Source: Fistulifera solaris (taxonomy: Eukaryota > Bacillariophyta > Bacillariophyceae > Naviculales > Stauroneidaceae). From it: a stretch of DNA of 64,000 nt. The notes beneath the pieces are model-generated. The model did no database searches, was not told the origin of the DNA, and saw nothing but the letters and a program-made list of their open reading frames with translations. The position numbers and the translations under genes were made by a program. The DNA lies in contig AP026162.1 in NCBI GenBank assembly GCA_030295235.1, forward strand, positions 1,116,001-1,180,000. Direction: 5' to 3'. Below, in pieces: positions 52,722 to 63,443 of this stretch (positions are counted from its first letter, which is position 1; every line of letters starts with the position of its first letter).

Positions 52722-54095
52722 ATGAAAGACGTCGAACGCGAAGGAGATGGCGAGCCTTGGGTTTCGGGAGAAGGATATTCGCCTCTCGTCGGGTCGGACT
52801 TCAGCATGATGGCGATTTCGTATGGCGACGATGATTCGAGTGATTGTGGTCAGAACGTCGACGAAACGGAAAAGGGGTTTGTCAAAGTGAACGATGACGT
52901 AGTAATAAACCAATTAAGAGTGGGTGGCAGCAGGGATGATAACGAACTTCTTACAAGGAACTACGAGACACTGGCCGAGCAAGCGCTTGCTGCTCTCGAA
53001 GCAGACTATCTTGCCACCATACGGCTTGAAGAAGGTCACAGAAACGGTAAGGTTACCGAAAAAGAAACGGACACCAGCTGTGCTCAATTCCTTCAGCCTT
53101 CCATGACCGAGAGGCTTTTTGAAGAAACGGAATCGCCATCCGAAAAGGTCTCTCCTGCCGTTTTTGCGACGCCCGATCTCTTCCCAAAGGAGGCGAAACT
53201 ACGCGAGACGTCAGTCGACCTGGAAAAAGTCCGAAAAGCTGTCGAGTCCATTGAGATTAAGAATCCGTCGCTGAAAGCAAATTTTGAAACGTGGGATCTG
53301 GATCAAAAAGAAAAGGTTGCCCGCGCGTCCATTTCCCGAAAATCACATGTTTTAATACCAGACGGCCCACGCCGCGCGTTTCTCAAGGAAACGACTAAAG
53401 CCAAACAGATTACGCATACACTAAGCCGCTCCGCTACCATTGCAGAGGCACTGGTGCGCCTGAATGTCATCGGCGCAAAGGTCTTCGAAGACACATGGTG
53501 CCTCAATGTTCACGTCATTGGTTGTGATCAAGTTGAATGCGAAACGGACGATCGGATTCGAACCTATTTTCAACCACTTGTGCGGTGGATCGGGGCGCAA
53601 CACAGAGGCCCCACGAGTATACACTTGAGTTTGGTGGGGCCAGGAATAGTGGAGCGTGATGGTTCTGCTTCGGTAAATCTTTTATCGGGGTCCAACAGTG
53701 ACCGCCTACAAATAGCTCATGCCAGTTGTCATAGTGCTTTGTACAAAGAATGGCTATCATCTGAAACGGACAAGCCAGATATCATTATTGCCTTCAATGC
53801 AGGCATTTGGGGATATAGTGATTGGTGTGCTACTATACGGATAATTGCCGAACGGAAACTGCAGGTTCCTTTTGTTGTCACGGCATATACATTACAAGAA
53901 GCAGACGACGATTACGATGTTTTAGAAGAGGGAATAATCAAAGCACTGGCATGCTCAAAGGAAAAGATCGATCTCTGCTGTATATGGGAACCGGAGATCA
54001 ACCCGTTCGCGAGCAAAATGGATCGGCCAACTCAAAGCGCCCCGGCAGGAAGACGGTATCGAGAGAATCAAGCATGGCAAGCTTGGCGACTGTAG
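52722..54095 (+). CDS. Protein with an MSS51-type C-terminal domain
   Basis: A 457-aa protein in one clean frame. The first 230 residues are acidic and probably disordered (SYGDDDSSDCGQNVDETEKG), with one helical stretch around AEQALAALEADYLATIRLEE. The C-terminal domain (about 265-440) starts LNVHVIGCDQVEC and contains IHLSLVGPGIVERDG, then KPDIIIAFNAGIWGYSDWCA and VPFVVTAYTLQEADDD. This block order is that of the C-terminal domain of MSS51 and MYND-type zinc-finger proteins (ZMYND15/17 group). Here the MYND finger itself is absent from the visible N-terminus. Yeast Mss51 controls Cox1 synthesis in mitochondria, but the domain alone does not imply that role. The function is unknown. Confidence 0.7.
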   Translation: MKDVEREGDGEPWVSGEGYSPLVGSDFSMMAISYGDDDSSDCGQNVDETEKGFVKVNDDVVINQLRVGGSRDDNELLTRNYETLAEQALAALEADYLATIRLEEGHRNGKVTEKETDTSCAQFLQPSMTERLFEETESPSEKVSPAVFATPDLFPKEAKLRETSVDLEKVRKAVESIEIKNPSLKANFETWDLDQKEKVARASISRKSHVLIPDGPRRAFLKETTKAKQITHTLSRSATIAEALVRLNVIGAKVFEDTWCLNVHVIGCDQVECETDDRIRTYFQPLVRWIGAQHRGPTSIHLSLVGPGIVERDGSASVNLLSGSNSDRLQIAHASCHSALYKEWLSSETDKPDIIIAFNAGIWGYSDWCATIRIIAERKLQVPFVVTAYTLQEADDDYDVLEEGIIKALACSKEKIDLCCIWEPEINPFASKMDRPTQSAPAGRRYRENQAWQAWRL

Positions 54096-54192
54096 TTTTA
54101 TTGTGCAATAAACAAGCAACTTATAGATTATAGCTCCCATCATTTATTCGTAAAAAACCTTATATGCGCCAACTACAAAAATGATACTCTTT

Positions 54193-55015
54193 CTAAACGA
54201 CTTCCGTATCCACCATTTCGGTATTCGCTGACTTTGTAGGAGGACGGTCAGCGACTTCTCCGCTTGACCTCCACCACGACAATGAAAAGATGGCATGATG
54301 TTCCCGTGATCGCGCGACATGCAATGTATAAACACCGTAGAAGAATGCCAGTATGCCCGCAATGAATGCAATGAAAGGATCCATCCACCATGCATCGGGT
54401 GAGCTGTCGATGATGAGTGTATTCAAGAACAACGCGGCCGCCAAAATGGCACCAATCAACGAGCAGATTGCATCTTTGTAGAGGGACTCTGAATCCAGAG
54501 CCTTGGAATATCTGATTTTGATGAGAGCAATCGCTCCAAAGATAAGGATCGAAAAGAAACTGAGTACAAGGGCAGCTTCTTTTCCGTTTCTTCCTGTCGA
54601 CCCTGCGCAAAATCATTTATCGCGGCGATAATCACCTGAAGTCCTAAAAACACCAAAATGAAACTAATAGCAACGCTGGCACGAACTTCACGGCCTTCCA
54701 ACTTGGCTTTCACATCTTCATCCAACTGATGCGGGGCAAAAAATCGCCACAAAACGATTGCATCACTGAGGAAGTCTACGCAGTTTTCGAGACCGAATGC
54801 TAAAGCTAAGGAAAGATCTTGACGCTAATGCATGGAGACATATTTGTGAGGGAAAACACGAAAGAAACCGGAGGCGAAGAGTGTCGTCTTTTGAACGAAC
54901 CTACCATCCAAATCGCGATTCCACCAAACGCCGTCAAGAAAGTAATAACCAAACAAGCCACCGCTAAACGGTAGGCATCTTTAATGGTAGGATCGGACCA
55001 GCACTTCAATCCCAT
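54193..55015 (-). CDS. TMEM163-like zinc/cation-efflux-related membrane protein, two exons, one base missing
   Basis: Six-helix membrane protein resembling TMEM163, a zinc-binding relative of cation diffusion facilitators found on vesicles. Exon 1 (54905-55015) encodes DAYRLAVACLVITFLTAFGG and ends IAIWM. Exon 2 (from 54824) continues RQDLSLALAFGLENCVDFLS, then DAIVLWRF, the conserved D-x-x-x-D signature in helix 2. VAISFILVFLGLQVIIAAIN, VLSFFSILIFGAIALIKIRY and SLYKDAICSLIGAILAAALF follow, and the last helix DPFIAFIAGILAFFYGVYTL. The intron 54825-54904 is GT-AG, phase 0. One base is missing in the CCC at 54601-54603 (coding-strand G run) between NDFAQG and STGRNGKEAALVL. Restoring it gives 247 aa. 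Divergent from the eIF3m gene. Confidence 0.82.
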
Positions 55016-55600
55016 CGTTCAAGAAGTTCTTTTATTGGATAACAACGTGTTTTTGTATTCGTTTTCATCGTGTTGCTCGTCTTGCACGATCTCCCCCTTT
55101 GCGTTTTTTGCGCCTTTTTTCTCTTTAGTCCCTCGTTCTACTATAGTACAAACAGTACAGCCCACGCAATGTCGATGATTAGTCTTTCGTGACTCAACGG
55201 TCATTTGTGGTTTTCCTTGAATGACGTCGGCCATGCGTCGGTCGGATGCTGCGGCTGCGGTGAAGAGAAAATAGTTCGAGCCTTAATCGGAAAATCAGGC
55301 TTTCGGCTGACTAGCAGACGGAATGATTGAGAGCCGCAAAGCGCGGGTGGACGAGAGTGCGCCGCAGCCATTTTGTCGACCCCAAGAGGGGCAACAAACA
55401 AGCGAGACAAGTTGCCGTTTGCTCGCTACAAATAGCAATCGATCCTTTGCAACAATAAGAGGGCCTGGTCAGAGCTTTGCGAAACGTCAGTTTGCATCTT
55501 TCTTGAGCTCTTTATCCTGATTAACAGAGTCTTCAAATCAACGGAGCTTACTTCAATTGAAACATTCAAATCGACACTAAACATTGCTGAACTCGAAAAC
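55016..55600. other. Divergent promoter region, TMEM163-like / eIF3m
   Basis: A 585-bp spacer with no recognised gene. Open frames here are random. Confidence 0.5.
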
Positions 55601-56940
55601 ATGGTTGTTTCTTCTACACTCGTCAATGTCACGGAAGATGCGGAACTGCGCATTGTCGGTTTGATGGCGGACGCGGCTCCTTCGAATTTACTGGGAAACT
55701 CGTTTCGCGACACTTGTTCGGCTAGTATTCACAATGGAGACGCATCGGGACTTTTGCAAGCAGTGGTAGGAGACACTGGAGCCGTGGCTTCCCTCATGAT
55801 CTTGCAACTTGACGAAGCTACGGCCGCCATGTCGATTTTAGCGGCACTTTTAAACCGCGTGGCGGAGAAGAATCAACAGTCGCAGCTCGCAACGGCTCTG
55901 GCTAGTGCTATTCGTCAGTCGGGGGCGGAAGCGGATAATGCCACGCTCAAACGAAAAATGTTACTTCTATCGATCCTTTTTAACATGAGAGACGAACCGG
56001 TGGAGAAAGTTGCGCTACTTGATATTTTGATGCAATTGGCGGGTAGTAATGTTACGGAATTCTTGTCACCCGAATCGACATTGGGGAGCTTGTTGGCAGA
56101 ACCAACACGCTCGGGCGGAGCACTTGCCTCGGGGAGTAACGGAACATCCTCCGACCGTGGTAGCGCGGCCACTTTAGTAGCCGTCGATGCTACCTCATTG
56201 TCCCGTCTGGCTGTCATGTTAGATGCCTGGAAAACTCCATTACCAGCGCGTCAGGGCTTGTATCGAACGGTGGTCTCCGTATTACCCGACACGGATGTAC
56301 GAAAACAACGTTTTCTTCTTCTTTGACCGAATCATACAGCTCTGCGGATAAAAACAGCATTGAAGCTGCTAGAGAAGCGGCTATCGGAGCCATTCGGGAT
56401 CCTGTTACACTGTTCGTGCAACAAAGAAACTTATTGAAGCAACCTGCTATTCAGGCTCTGGAAAGTCAAGACGCAAAATTATATGGCCTTTTGCAAGTAT
56501 TTCAGGAAGGAAAGTTATCAGATTATAATCAGTTCGTTCAAAAGAACGGCGGGAATGAAGCGGCTTTGTTGAGCCCGTACGGCTTACACCCAGAGAATTG
56601 TCGCCGAAACATGCAAATCTTAAGTTTGTGTTCGTTGGCATCGGAACACGAAGAAATACCGTACAGTGTTGTTGCAGAAACTTTGCAGCTAACAAACAGC
56701 GACTCACAAGTGGAGACGTGGGTCATTGCAGCAGTTGGAAGTGGTTTGCTTCAAGCAAAAATGGATCAGCTGTCCAAGATGGTTATGGTGGAGCGATCGG
56801 TAGTACGTCGGTTTGATGCACAGCAATGGAAAATTCTTCAAGCTAGACTCCATAACTGGAAGAAGAACGTAGGAGGTATCTTGCAGGTTCTGAAGGAGCA
56901 TCAAACATCGACAGGAACAGCTGCTACGACCACGGTGTAA
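55601..56940 (+). CDS. EIF3M: Translation initiation factor eIF3 subunit M, one base missing
   Basis: Subunit of the eIF3 scaffold on the 40S ribosome, a PCI-domain protein. The N-terminal helical part starts MVVSSTLVNVTEDAELRIVG and includes RKMLLLSILFNMRDEPVEKV (matching LLSNLFHGM in animals) and LAVMLDAWKTPLPARQGLYR. The second part contains AAIGAIRDPVTLFVQQRNLL, then QDAKLYGLLQVFQEGKLSDY and the winged helix ending RRFDAQQWKILQARLHNWKK. The frame breaks in the T/C-rich run 56311-56324 after VRKQR; one more T there joins the halves as SLTESYSSADKNSIEAAREA, giving 446 aa. The residues before the PCI are long for the family because of a Gly/Ser-rich insert (SGGALASGSNGTSSDRGSAA). Confidence 0.9.
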
Positions 56941-57312
56941 TCTTAATAGAAAAGAAGATTTTAACTTGATACGTCCGAAACTCATTATAGGCATAGGGAA
57001 GCCTAATGGTAACAATCGAATCTCTCAGCAACAAATAGATAGTAAGAATGGGACAGAGTCTAGTAGCCACCTCTGCCACCGGAACAGATTCGACGACTCA
57101 TGAAAGAGTCATCGTATTCGGTAACTAGTTAACCCCCATTTCCGTCAATCTATTCCCGGTTACTATTAAGAGAATGCTGAGATGGCTTTAAAAAATGTAC
57201 TACGTATCTCTTATTCTCGTTAAAAATCTTTCTTATGGCTTGTCCTCGCAGCTGTAGAAAATATAAAATGCTATTGATGGTGGAGGTCGGTGTTTGGGAT
57301 GCCTAGTCGTAT
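56941..57312. other. Convergent intergenic region
   Basis: 3' flanks of eIF3m and the exonuclease gene. No gene or repeat is seen. Confidence 0.5.
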
Positions 57313-58278
57313 CTAGTAGCCCATCATGTGCTTCACAGCGGTAAGTGACCTTGGCTCCCTATAGAAAATCATGAATTCGTTGTCTGCAGTGTCGCCATAG
57401 ACTAGAGTGCTAGTTCGCCTCTGAAGACTTCTCAAGTTAGCACCTCCTTTTCCAATAAATTTACCCACATTCGTTCGGCACCTGACATGCCGTGCCAGCT
57501 TCATGTCTCGAGAATTGCAACGATCAGAGGACATCGTAGAGCAGCTTCCAGCAATGCTTGGCCATCGCCCCTTGCGTTTAATTCATCTAGCTGCTTTTCT
57601 GCAACAAGCAAAAGCTTGTCAACGTGCCCGCTTGCCCAAGCTTTCATTTGTTCGGTCAGAGGTCGGGCGGCCCAAAAGGTTGGATTGTGTTTGTAGACAG
57701 ATCGGTCATGGGGCGAACTCTCATCAATGCCATAGTACTTAAGCATGTCCTTCAGGCTGACATCCGGGCGACCAGTTAAGACCTCGTGGTAACTCGCCGT
57801 GACATGAATGTTATTAACCGTGATACCGTGGAGATGAAACAGCGCATCTGGAGTCCATACGAACATCGTGAATTATTTTGACGACTGTTTGAGATTCCAG
57901 AAGTTCTTTCAGCTTTGCACGAAGAGCTGAGCTGACACCGTACTTCGTTCCTACATCTACCAAAAAGACATCATCGGTTTCGGCAAGTTTCCCAAAGTAA
58001 AGAGCGACAATTTCGACCGTTCCCGCTCGACTAAGATGCACACCTTCGCAATCAAACGCTACCGAAGGGTGTTCGCTTTGACGTGCTACAAGGGCACTAT
58101 CAATGGCGGCGAGGAATGAATTGGCATTTCCATTGCCCGTTGAATCGACAACCAAAATCATTGTATCTCCTTCTCTTTCTGTAACCCCTTCTTGAAATGT
58201 TGGTAAATTATGGACGTTGCGCTTAACGCAAAGATCGCATTTGCACACATGATTCTCATCATGCGAACACGGGTTCAC
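57313..58278 (-). CDS. DEDD 3'-5' exonuclease-domain protein with C-terminal KH motif, two frame breaks
   Basis: The N-terminus has a Cys/His cluster (MNPCSHDENHVCKCDLCVKR). The exonuclease domain follows: VAFDCEGVHLSRAGTVEIVA (the first D-x-E), VFLVDVGTKYGVSSALRAKL, VKIIHDVRMDSDALFHLHGI (the second acidic motif) and VYKHNPTFWAARPLTEQMKA. This resembles EXD1/Egalitarian-type exonuclease domains. The end encodes a KH-like motif, CRTNVGKFIGKGGANLRSLQ, with the G-x-x-G loop IGKGG. One surplus base near 57848-57856 and one missing base near 57528-57534 break the frame. Correcting both gives 321 aa ending HMMGY. The role is probably RNA binding or trimming; catalytic activity is uncertain because I cannot place all four acidic residues. 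Confidence 0.75.
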
Positions 58279-58796
58279 AGTTCCTTTGATAGCACAGTAG
58301 GACGAAAAGAAGCTAGATCAATGTGTCGTTTTTGATTGGCTGTTGAAGCTTTCGTTGCTTTCGGCAAATGAGAACCAATGATGCCATTCGCTGCTGAAAG
58401 ACATTCAGAATGAATAGGTGAAGATTTTATGGAATTGCGGCTGTACAGTACGCAAGACGATTACCATTCTCTAAAGCCTCGCTAAGAGTCCTTCGCAGTA
58501 CTGTAGTACCCACATCAACGGTGTGAAAAGATACCTCTCTCTTTCTTTTTCCTCACAATATATTCAGAATTCACTAGGATAGTTCCTTGGTTGAACAGCG
58601 TGAACCTTTGATTTCTTAGGATTATCGGAAGACTGCGAAAGATCAAATAGATGTGCAGCAGCTTCTGGGCTTGATGAAAATTACCATCACCGCGCAGCGC
58701 TGCTCACTTGTCGACACCAGAGGTATGGACAAACGAGTGTTGTGACATGCTACGCCGGATCGTACAGCTGCGTAACTTCATGAGCTTGACTTCAAG
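58279..58796. other. Intergenic region between two minus-strand genes
   Basis: Upstream of the exonuclease gene and downstream of the wax-synthase-like gene. It contains the short palindrome GTACTGTAGTAC near 58497 but no gene or repeat. Confidence 0.45.
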
Positions 58797-60102
58797 CTAG
58801 TGAAATGTCCCGAGAAAATGTATCTTAGGGAATCCAACTGCCGCGTCCGAGTAAAACCCAGAGGCAATGTACTCATTGGTGAAAAGATGAGACACCGGAA
58901 GCACCAGCATCAAGATCAGAAACGTGCGTATTGGTCTAGGGACATGTTTGCCGATCCAAACAAACAAAGGTGCTTGTGCAAACGCATGTTCTCCCTATCA
59001 GCATCAGGCCGTTCCAGGTAAAGAAGAAAAATTGCGCTCCAAACGATGGCACGTACGGCTTCATGCCAGTCCCGCCTCGAAGTGTCATCATGACGAGCTC
59101 GAACTCATGCAAGAGTCCACTGGCCACAAAGGTTACAAAGGCGGCAAACGAAACCGAGAGACCCGCGTTTCGGAGAGGACGGTAAACTCCTCGTCGGAGC
59201 GTCATCTCTATGATTTTATTCCATCGCTTGCCCCAAAAGTCGGAAACACTAGTGCTGCCAAACAAGGGATTGTCGTTGAAACCGCTCATACTCAGACCAA
59301 CGCATAACGACGCGAGAATTCCGAGACCAATGGAACCGGCTTCCAGGAGTCGGCTTGTGAGTAATGCCATGACAAAGTTATTGGCAATGTGTGTCCAGCA
59401 ATAGAGGTCGATCACTCTTTCGATGGGCTTACGGTCAAACAAGATGTAGCCCCGAGGCAGGAGCAAATTGTAAAGTAGAGTACATTCCACAAATACACGT
59501 AGAAACAACGCGATTCGACTGATAAGCTCGGAGCGAGTGACCTTATTGGGTTGATTGGTTTCCGGGTGAAAAGTAAATTGCAAGGTGAAAGCATTGTAAG
59601 CGACGAAATTGAGATAACTTTCCGTTGCAAAGACAGGGAGTGTTCCATGCATGGTCTCTAGACATCGAAAGAAGAGGACAGCTGGCATTCCTCCGCATAG
59701 ACAGAGAAGCAACGCAACATTTTGAATATCGAAAATCGGAACAACGATGAACGGTAGGTAGAGCACAGCTGGGCATATGATTCCGTAACCGATGATGTAA
59801 GCTTGAGAAGTCCCCAAGTTCCGGAAAACAAGAGTGTACATTGCTGTGGCGACAAGAACGTTGATAAACGCTTGTAGAACAAGAAAAAGGAAACTTTCTA
59901 TCCAGAATGACATGTAAGGCAATGCCAATGCAATCTTTCCTAGAAAGGGAGCATTAAACATAATATCTGGTTTTCTGTCGTCGACGTCAAATTTCTCAAA
60001 CAACTTTAGAACATCCATTTTCTCATGCGACTGTACCAGGTACTTGTTCATTGTCGATTGAATGCGATCAATGAATCTCTTCAAATAAAGAATCATCATC
60101 AA
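58797..60102 (-). CDS. Wax synthase-like membrane-bound O-acyltransferase, one extra base
   Basis: A multi-pass acyltransferase of the wax-synthase/MBOAT type, which esterifies a fatty acyl-CoA to a long-chain alcohol or sterol in the ER. The hydrophobic N-terminal half has many helices (WIESFLFLVLQAFINVLVAT, IVVPIFDIQNVALLLCLCGG). The conserved block is NPLFGSTSVSDFWGKRWNKI, then EMTLRRGVYRPLRN. The catalytic-histidine region is FVTFVASGLLHEFELVM. At the CCC at 58993-58995 one surplus base breaks the frame after NGLMLIG; with one fewer it continues EHAFAQAPLFVWIGKHVPRP and ends GFPKIHFLGTFH at 58797, total 434 aa. Starts at 60102, 60051 or 60018 are all possible; MDVLKLFEKFDVDD at 60018 is the most protein-like. 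Its 5' end is duplicated at 63.4 kb. Confidence 0.85.
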
Positions 60103-60568
60103 TCATCATCATCTTCAGTCCTCATTATTTTTCATGGTGGTCGGCATTCGGCATTCATTCGACATGCATCATCGCATCAGCAACACTCTCATGTCTCATC
60201 GCGACGTGCATCGTCCTCATACTGCATAGATTGAAACGTATTCCGGTGGTCGGTGTATGGCTATTGGTTGTGCTCACGTTCTCCAGATAACTGGCAAGAC
60301 AGAAAGAAAACAAGAGGTATCAGCTAAGGTGTACGTTCACCGTGACGACTATGATGCAACTAGTGGAAACAACAAACCGTTAACTTCGAGTTCCGCGAAC
60401 CGTTTTTCTGGATCCTTTTTGCATCCACTTTTCCCATCGCCGTCGTAGGATCTCTCGTTTGATCAACAAGGATGAAGAAACTCGCACAATGCCGTCTGTT
60501 GACTTGGAAGACAGCAACAACAAGCAATCTGAGCAAGAGCAGGTGCTGGCGAGATTTCAGAAGCAGAA
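60103..60568. promoter_or_regulatory. Divergent promoter between wax synthase-like gene and the repeat-containing gene
   Basis: A 466-bp spacer between two divergent genes. Nearly all of it recurs at 63600-64000 in the same orientation. The best-kept blocks are the stretch around GATAACTGGCAAGACAGAAA, GTATCAGCTAAGGTGTAC, and the last 80 bp of the copy ending CCATCGCCGTCGTAG. Conservation in a non-coding duplicate points to regulatory content or a recent duplication. Confidence 0.55.
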
Positions 60569-62328
60569 ATGAGTGAGAATTCGACGACGACGTCGGCGGG
60601 TCGAGACGACAGCAGCGACCTGTCCGCCGAGGCGCGAACGGGTCGAGAAGGCGCGAGCCCAAGCAATGACGACACGTACATTGTCGAAGCTTTGTTCCGC
60701 AATGGCAAGATTGGCCGTAATGTGGTCTGGCTCGCACCGCCGAGTGACCCTGAAGTCTCATGTCTTCGCGCAGGCGATGTGATCCAATACGAAGACTCGA
60801 CACCAGGCCAAGGTGAAACAATGATCGTTGCGATGGTCATGGAGGTTCAAAGAAGCTTTTCTACGAACTCTGTGGATCTAGTGGTACGTTTTGTGTAGCT
60901 GCTGTTTTGAAAGCAGCAAATGAAGTTATGCTCAACTTTCTTCTTTAACATTAACAGATGAGTAACGACTCGTGGTGCTTGAATAACTATAAATTGAACA
61001 TCCTGGAGCGGGTTGTATATTCCTACGATGAAGCGACAGGCGCCCACAGCAAGCGTTGGGTAAAGTTTCGTTCGACGAAAGACTTTCATTTTATGCAAGA
61101 TTGTTTTTATGACTTTAGCAGCAATAAGATGGTCCGCGTCGATGAGTATACGGGCGAGTACATGAAGGAGATTCGCGCAAACCAACCCCCGCCGTCACCA
61201 AGCGAGAAGGACGATTACGATTCAAGACGATTCCCGCAGTCATCACGGACCGCCACGACAAGGGTTTCTCTCGATTACCGTACTGATCTGGGAACGGTTC
61301 GCGCTCTTCAAGAAGAAGCTACCAATCAGGAACCTGTACTTGATGCCAATTATGAGGATTCCTTGGATCTCGGGCCTGCGTCGGACGACGAAGCGGAGGA
61401 AATCGATAGTGTTGTGGTTGGGGAGGGTAGATCAGAAGCGGGGTTCTCGACGAACTACGCTGAGTGTCCGGAAGACCTTCACCGATGCAGCAAAAGACGA
61501 AAACTGATGGGTGGTCCGGCTGCTAAAAGATACTCTTACTTCTGTACTTGCCCTGTGTGTAATGCAAAAGGTTTCGAGAAGGCTATGTACATATCTTTTG
61601 ACGTCGACGAAGCATTCGTGTACAAAGACACAGAACAGGACGAGTATGATTGTAAACAGCAAGTGATGTTGACTGAAGACAGTTTCCTTTCCCCGGACCA
61701 TAGATTACCGAACGTGTACAGAAAGCAACGAGATCGTCTTCGTCGGCATCTAAAGAAGACGGCAATCCAATTTCCGGATTACTTAGTGCCAGCGATCGCT
61801 TTTCTTCACAGCGAATCAGATGAACTTATAGGGAAAATGACTGTCGGCAAGTTACGATCCAACCAGTTGACCCGGGACGGAGCCAACTCGATTGCATTGG
61901 AATCGGTAAACCATGCAACCGGCCCCCAAGCCCGCCATTCATTGCCTGGTATGAGAGGCGGCAGTGATCCATCCGATCTTTCACCTACCGCCTCGCCGTC
62001 CTATACAAACGGCCTTGGGTTCAGGTCGTTTGCACAACCTGAAGACGGCGCGACTCGAACGATACGCCCACAATGTGCTCCCGGTCCCCAAGCCCGCCTT
62101 CCTTTACCTGGTAATCGAGGCGGTAGTGATCTATCCGATGGTCTGGCTCTTTCACGCACCACCTCGCCGTCTTATACAAACGCTCGGCCATCTGCGCAAC
62201 CTGAAGGCAGTGCGATTCGAATTCTACGCCCACAACGTGCTCCTGGTCCCCAAACCCACCGTCCATTGCATGGTACTAGAGTCGATAGTGATCTGTCCGA
62301 TGTTCCGGCTCTTTCACGCACCGCCTAG
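60569..62328 (+). CDS. Unidentified protein with three internal 162-bp repeats, ended by an in-frame TAG
   Basis: Exon 1 (60569-60883) reads MSENSTTTSAGRDDSSDLSA, then DTYIVEALFRNGKIGRNVVW and SCLRAGDVIQYEDSTPGQGE. The intron 60884-60957 is GT-AG, phase 0. Exon 2 starts MSNDSWCLNNYKLNILERVV and has a Cys-pair segment (YFCTCPVCNAKGFEKAMYIS). From 61921 comes a tandem repeat of 162 bp (copies at 61921, 62083, 62245), each with GPQARLPLPG-type, GGSDLSD and SRTTSPSYTN blocks. In the third copy the Ser codon TCG of the other copies is TAG (62326-62328). The same frame stays open afterwards to TAA at 62953-62955 and encodes the rest of that repeat and a helical domain. The product therefore either ends at 62328 (561 aa) or once ran to 62955. 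The family is not recognised; the exon 1 fold could be BAH-like, weakly. Confidence 0.7.
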
Positions 62329-62420
62329 CCGTCTTATACAAACGGCCTTGGGTTTAGGTCATTTGCACAACCTGAAGGCGGCGCGACGCAAACGACACGC
62401 CCACAACGTGCTCTCGGTCA
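61921..62420 (+). repeat. Three 162-bp coding tandem repeats
   Basis: Units start at 61921, 62083 and 62245 (GG.CCCCAA) with a period of exactly 162 bp (54 codons), and the third ends near 62420 with CCACAACGTGCTC. The encoded unit is proline-, serine- and arginine-rich: a PLPGxRGGSDLSD part, then SPSYTN, then RSFAQPEGGA and RPQ. Unit 2 has lost part of the GLGFRSF segment. Confidence 0.8.
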
Positions 62421-62955
62421 ACCGCAATTTGATGTCACGACTGAGATGAAAATGCTCACACGACGAGTCCTTACGGCACTAGCGGCAGATTCTACGACTG
62501 GCCGGGCGAGTTTGTCGCAAAATCTGTTCAGCTATTTGGAATACTCCGTACACAAAATTCGCCAGAACATACCCAATGAACACACAGTTGATGAAACTAA
62601 ACTCAACGCAGTAACGTCTTTATTGGACCATGTTTCATTGACAGGGGAGCTGCAGCAGATGTTTCAAAGAGGATTGATCAGACAGGAGGTGCTTCGTATA
62701 ATAGAAGAGGCTGAGGAACGTATGCATCAATGCCTACTAGTCTGTCTCCGCGAGTTTCCACACGCTGTAGAGCGCACCTTCACCGACGGTTCCGACAAGC
62801 TGAGAGAACAGAATTCTCGTTTAAGTTTCAAAATTCTTGCGGTCATTCAGCAAGTGTCAAAAAGTCGTGATGATGCTGTCGAGGTGAATGTGAAAGATGA
62901 ATTCAATCGATTATTGTCGGGCCTCAAGAAGTGTCTGGATGTATTGATTATGTAA
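62329..62955 (+). CDS. In-frame continuation of the upstream protein after the TAG
   Basis: Directly after the TAG the frame reads PSYTNGLGFRSFAQPEGGAT, completing the third repeat. It then gives FDVTTEMKMLTRRVLTALAA and a helical domain with LLDHVSLTGELQQMFQRGLI, QEVLRIIEEAEERMHQCLLV and FNRLLSGLKKCLDVLIM, ending at TAA 62953-62955. There are no other stops in 627 bp. From the first ATG (62446) a separate 169-aa product is possible, but upstream-frame continuity suggests that this is the natural C-terminus of the gene starting at 60569. The helical domain is not recognised. Confidence 0.6.
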   Translation, partial: PSYTNGLGFRSFAQPEGGATQTTRPQRALGQPQFDVTTEMKMLTRRVLTALAADSTTGRASLSQNLFSYLEYSVHKIRQNIPNEHTVDETKLNAVTSLLDHVSLTGELQQMFQRGLIRQEVLRIIEEAEERMHQCLLVCLREFPHAVERTFTDGSDKLREQNSRLSFKILAVIQQVSKSRDDAVEVNVKDEFNRLLSGLKKCLDVLIM

Positions 62956-63443
62956 AAATGATTATAAATAATATGAAGCTCACCGCAATAGTTATTGGAC
63001 TAAAAAATTCACTGTTGTAAGCCTTGTGACAATCAATTGTCACCGAAAGGAAAAAATGGAACACGTGAGTTGATGTCATTTAGCTTTCTGTCTGAAACAA
63101 CAACCGCACACCTCTAGCACGCGGTGTGAAACAGAAGAAAGCGGGACGAGATAACCTACAAGAGGATTAACTGATGAGGTATGAGGTGCGACGTGCGAAT
63201 CATCGACGAAATAGAACACGCATCGCAGGAATTACAGCAACTGAAGACTTTATCTTGTGAATTTGCTCGACATCATCAAGTTTTTTGTGATCTAGAGACG
63301 AAGAAATAGAGATCCTGCTTGTAAACCTCAATTGATTACTGACGACAGCAGCAATCAATACATGGTCATCTCTTTCTTCTGCGACGTCATATTAGCGAAG
63401 CCTTGGGCGCCCTCCGTTTTCTCCGTCCTTCCACGACAAGAGA
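62956..63443. other. Intergenic region
   Basis: 3' flank of the repeat-containing gene up to the duplicated segment. A short AT-rich stretch is seen; no gene is recognised. Confidence 0.45.

Noticed and set aside
62446-62955. Separate 169-aa gene starting at 62446
   Set aside because: The frame is continuous with the upstream gene except for one TAG, and the sequence before the ATG completes the third repeat; a separate gene is less likely.
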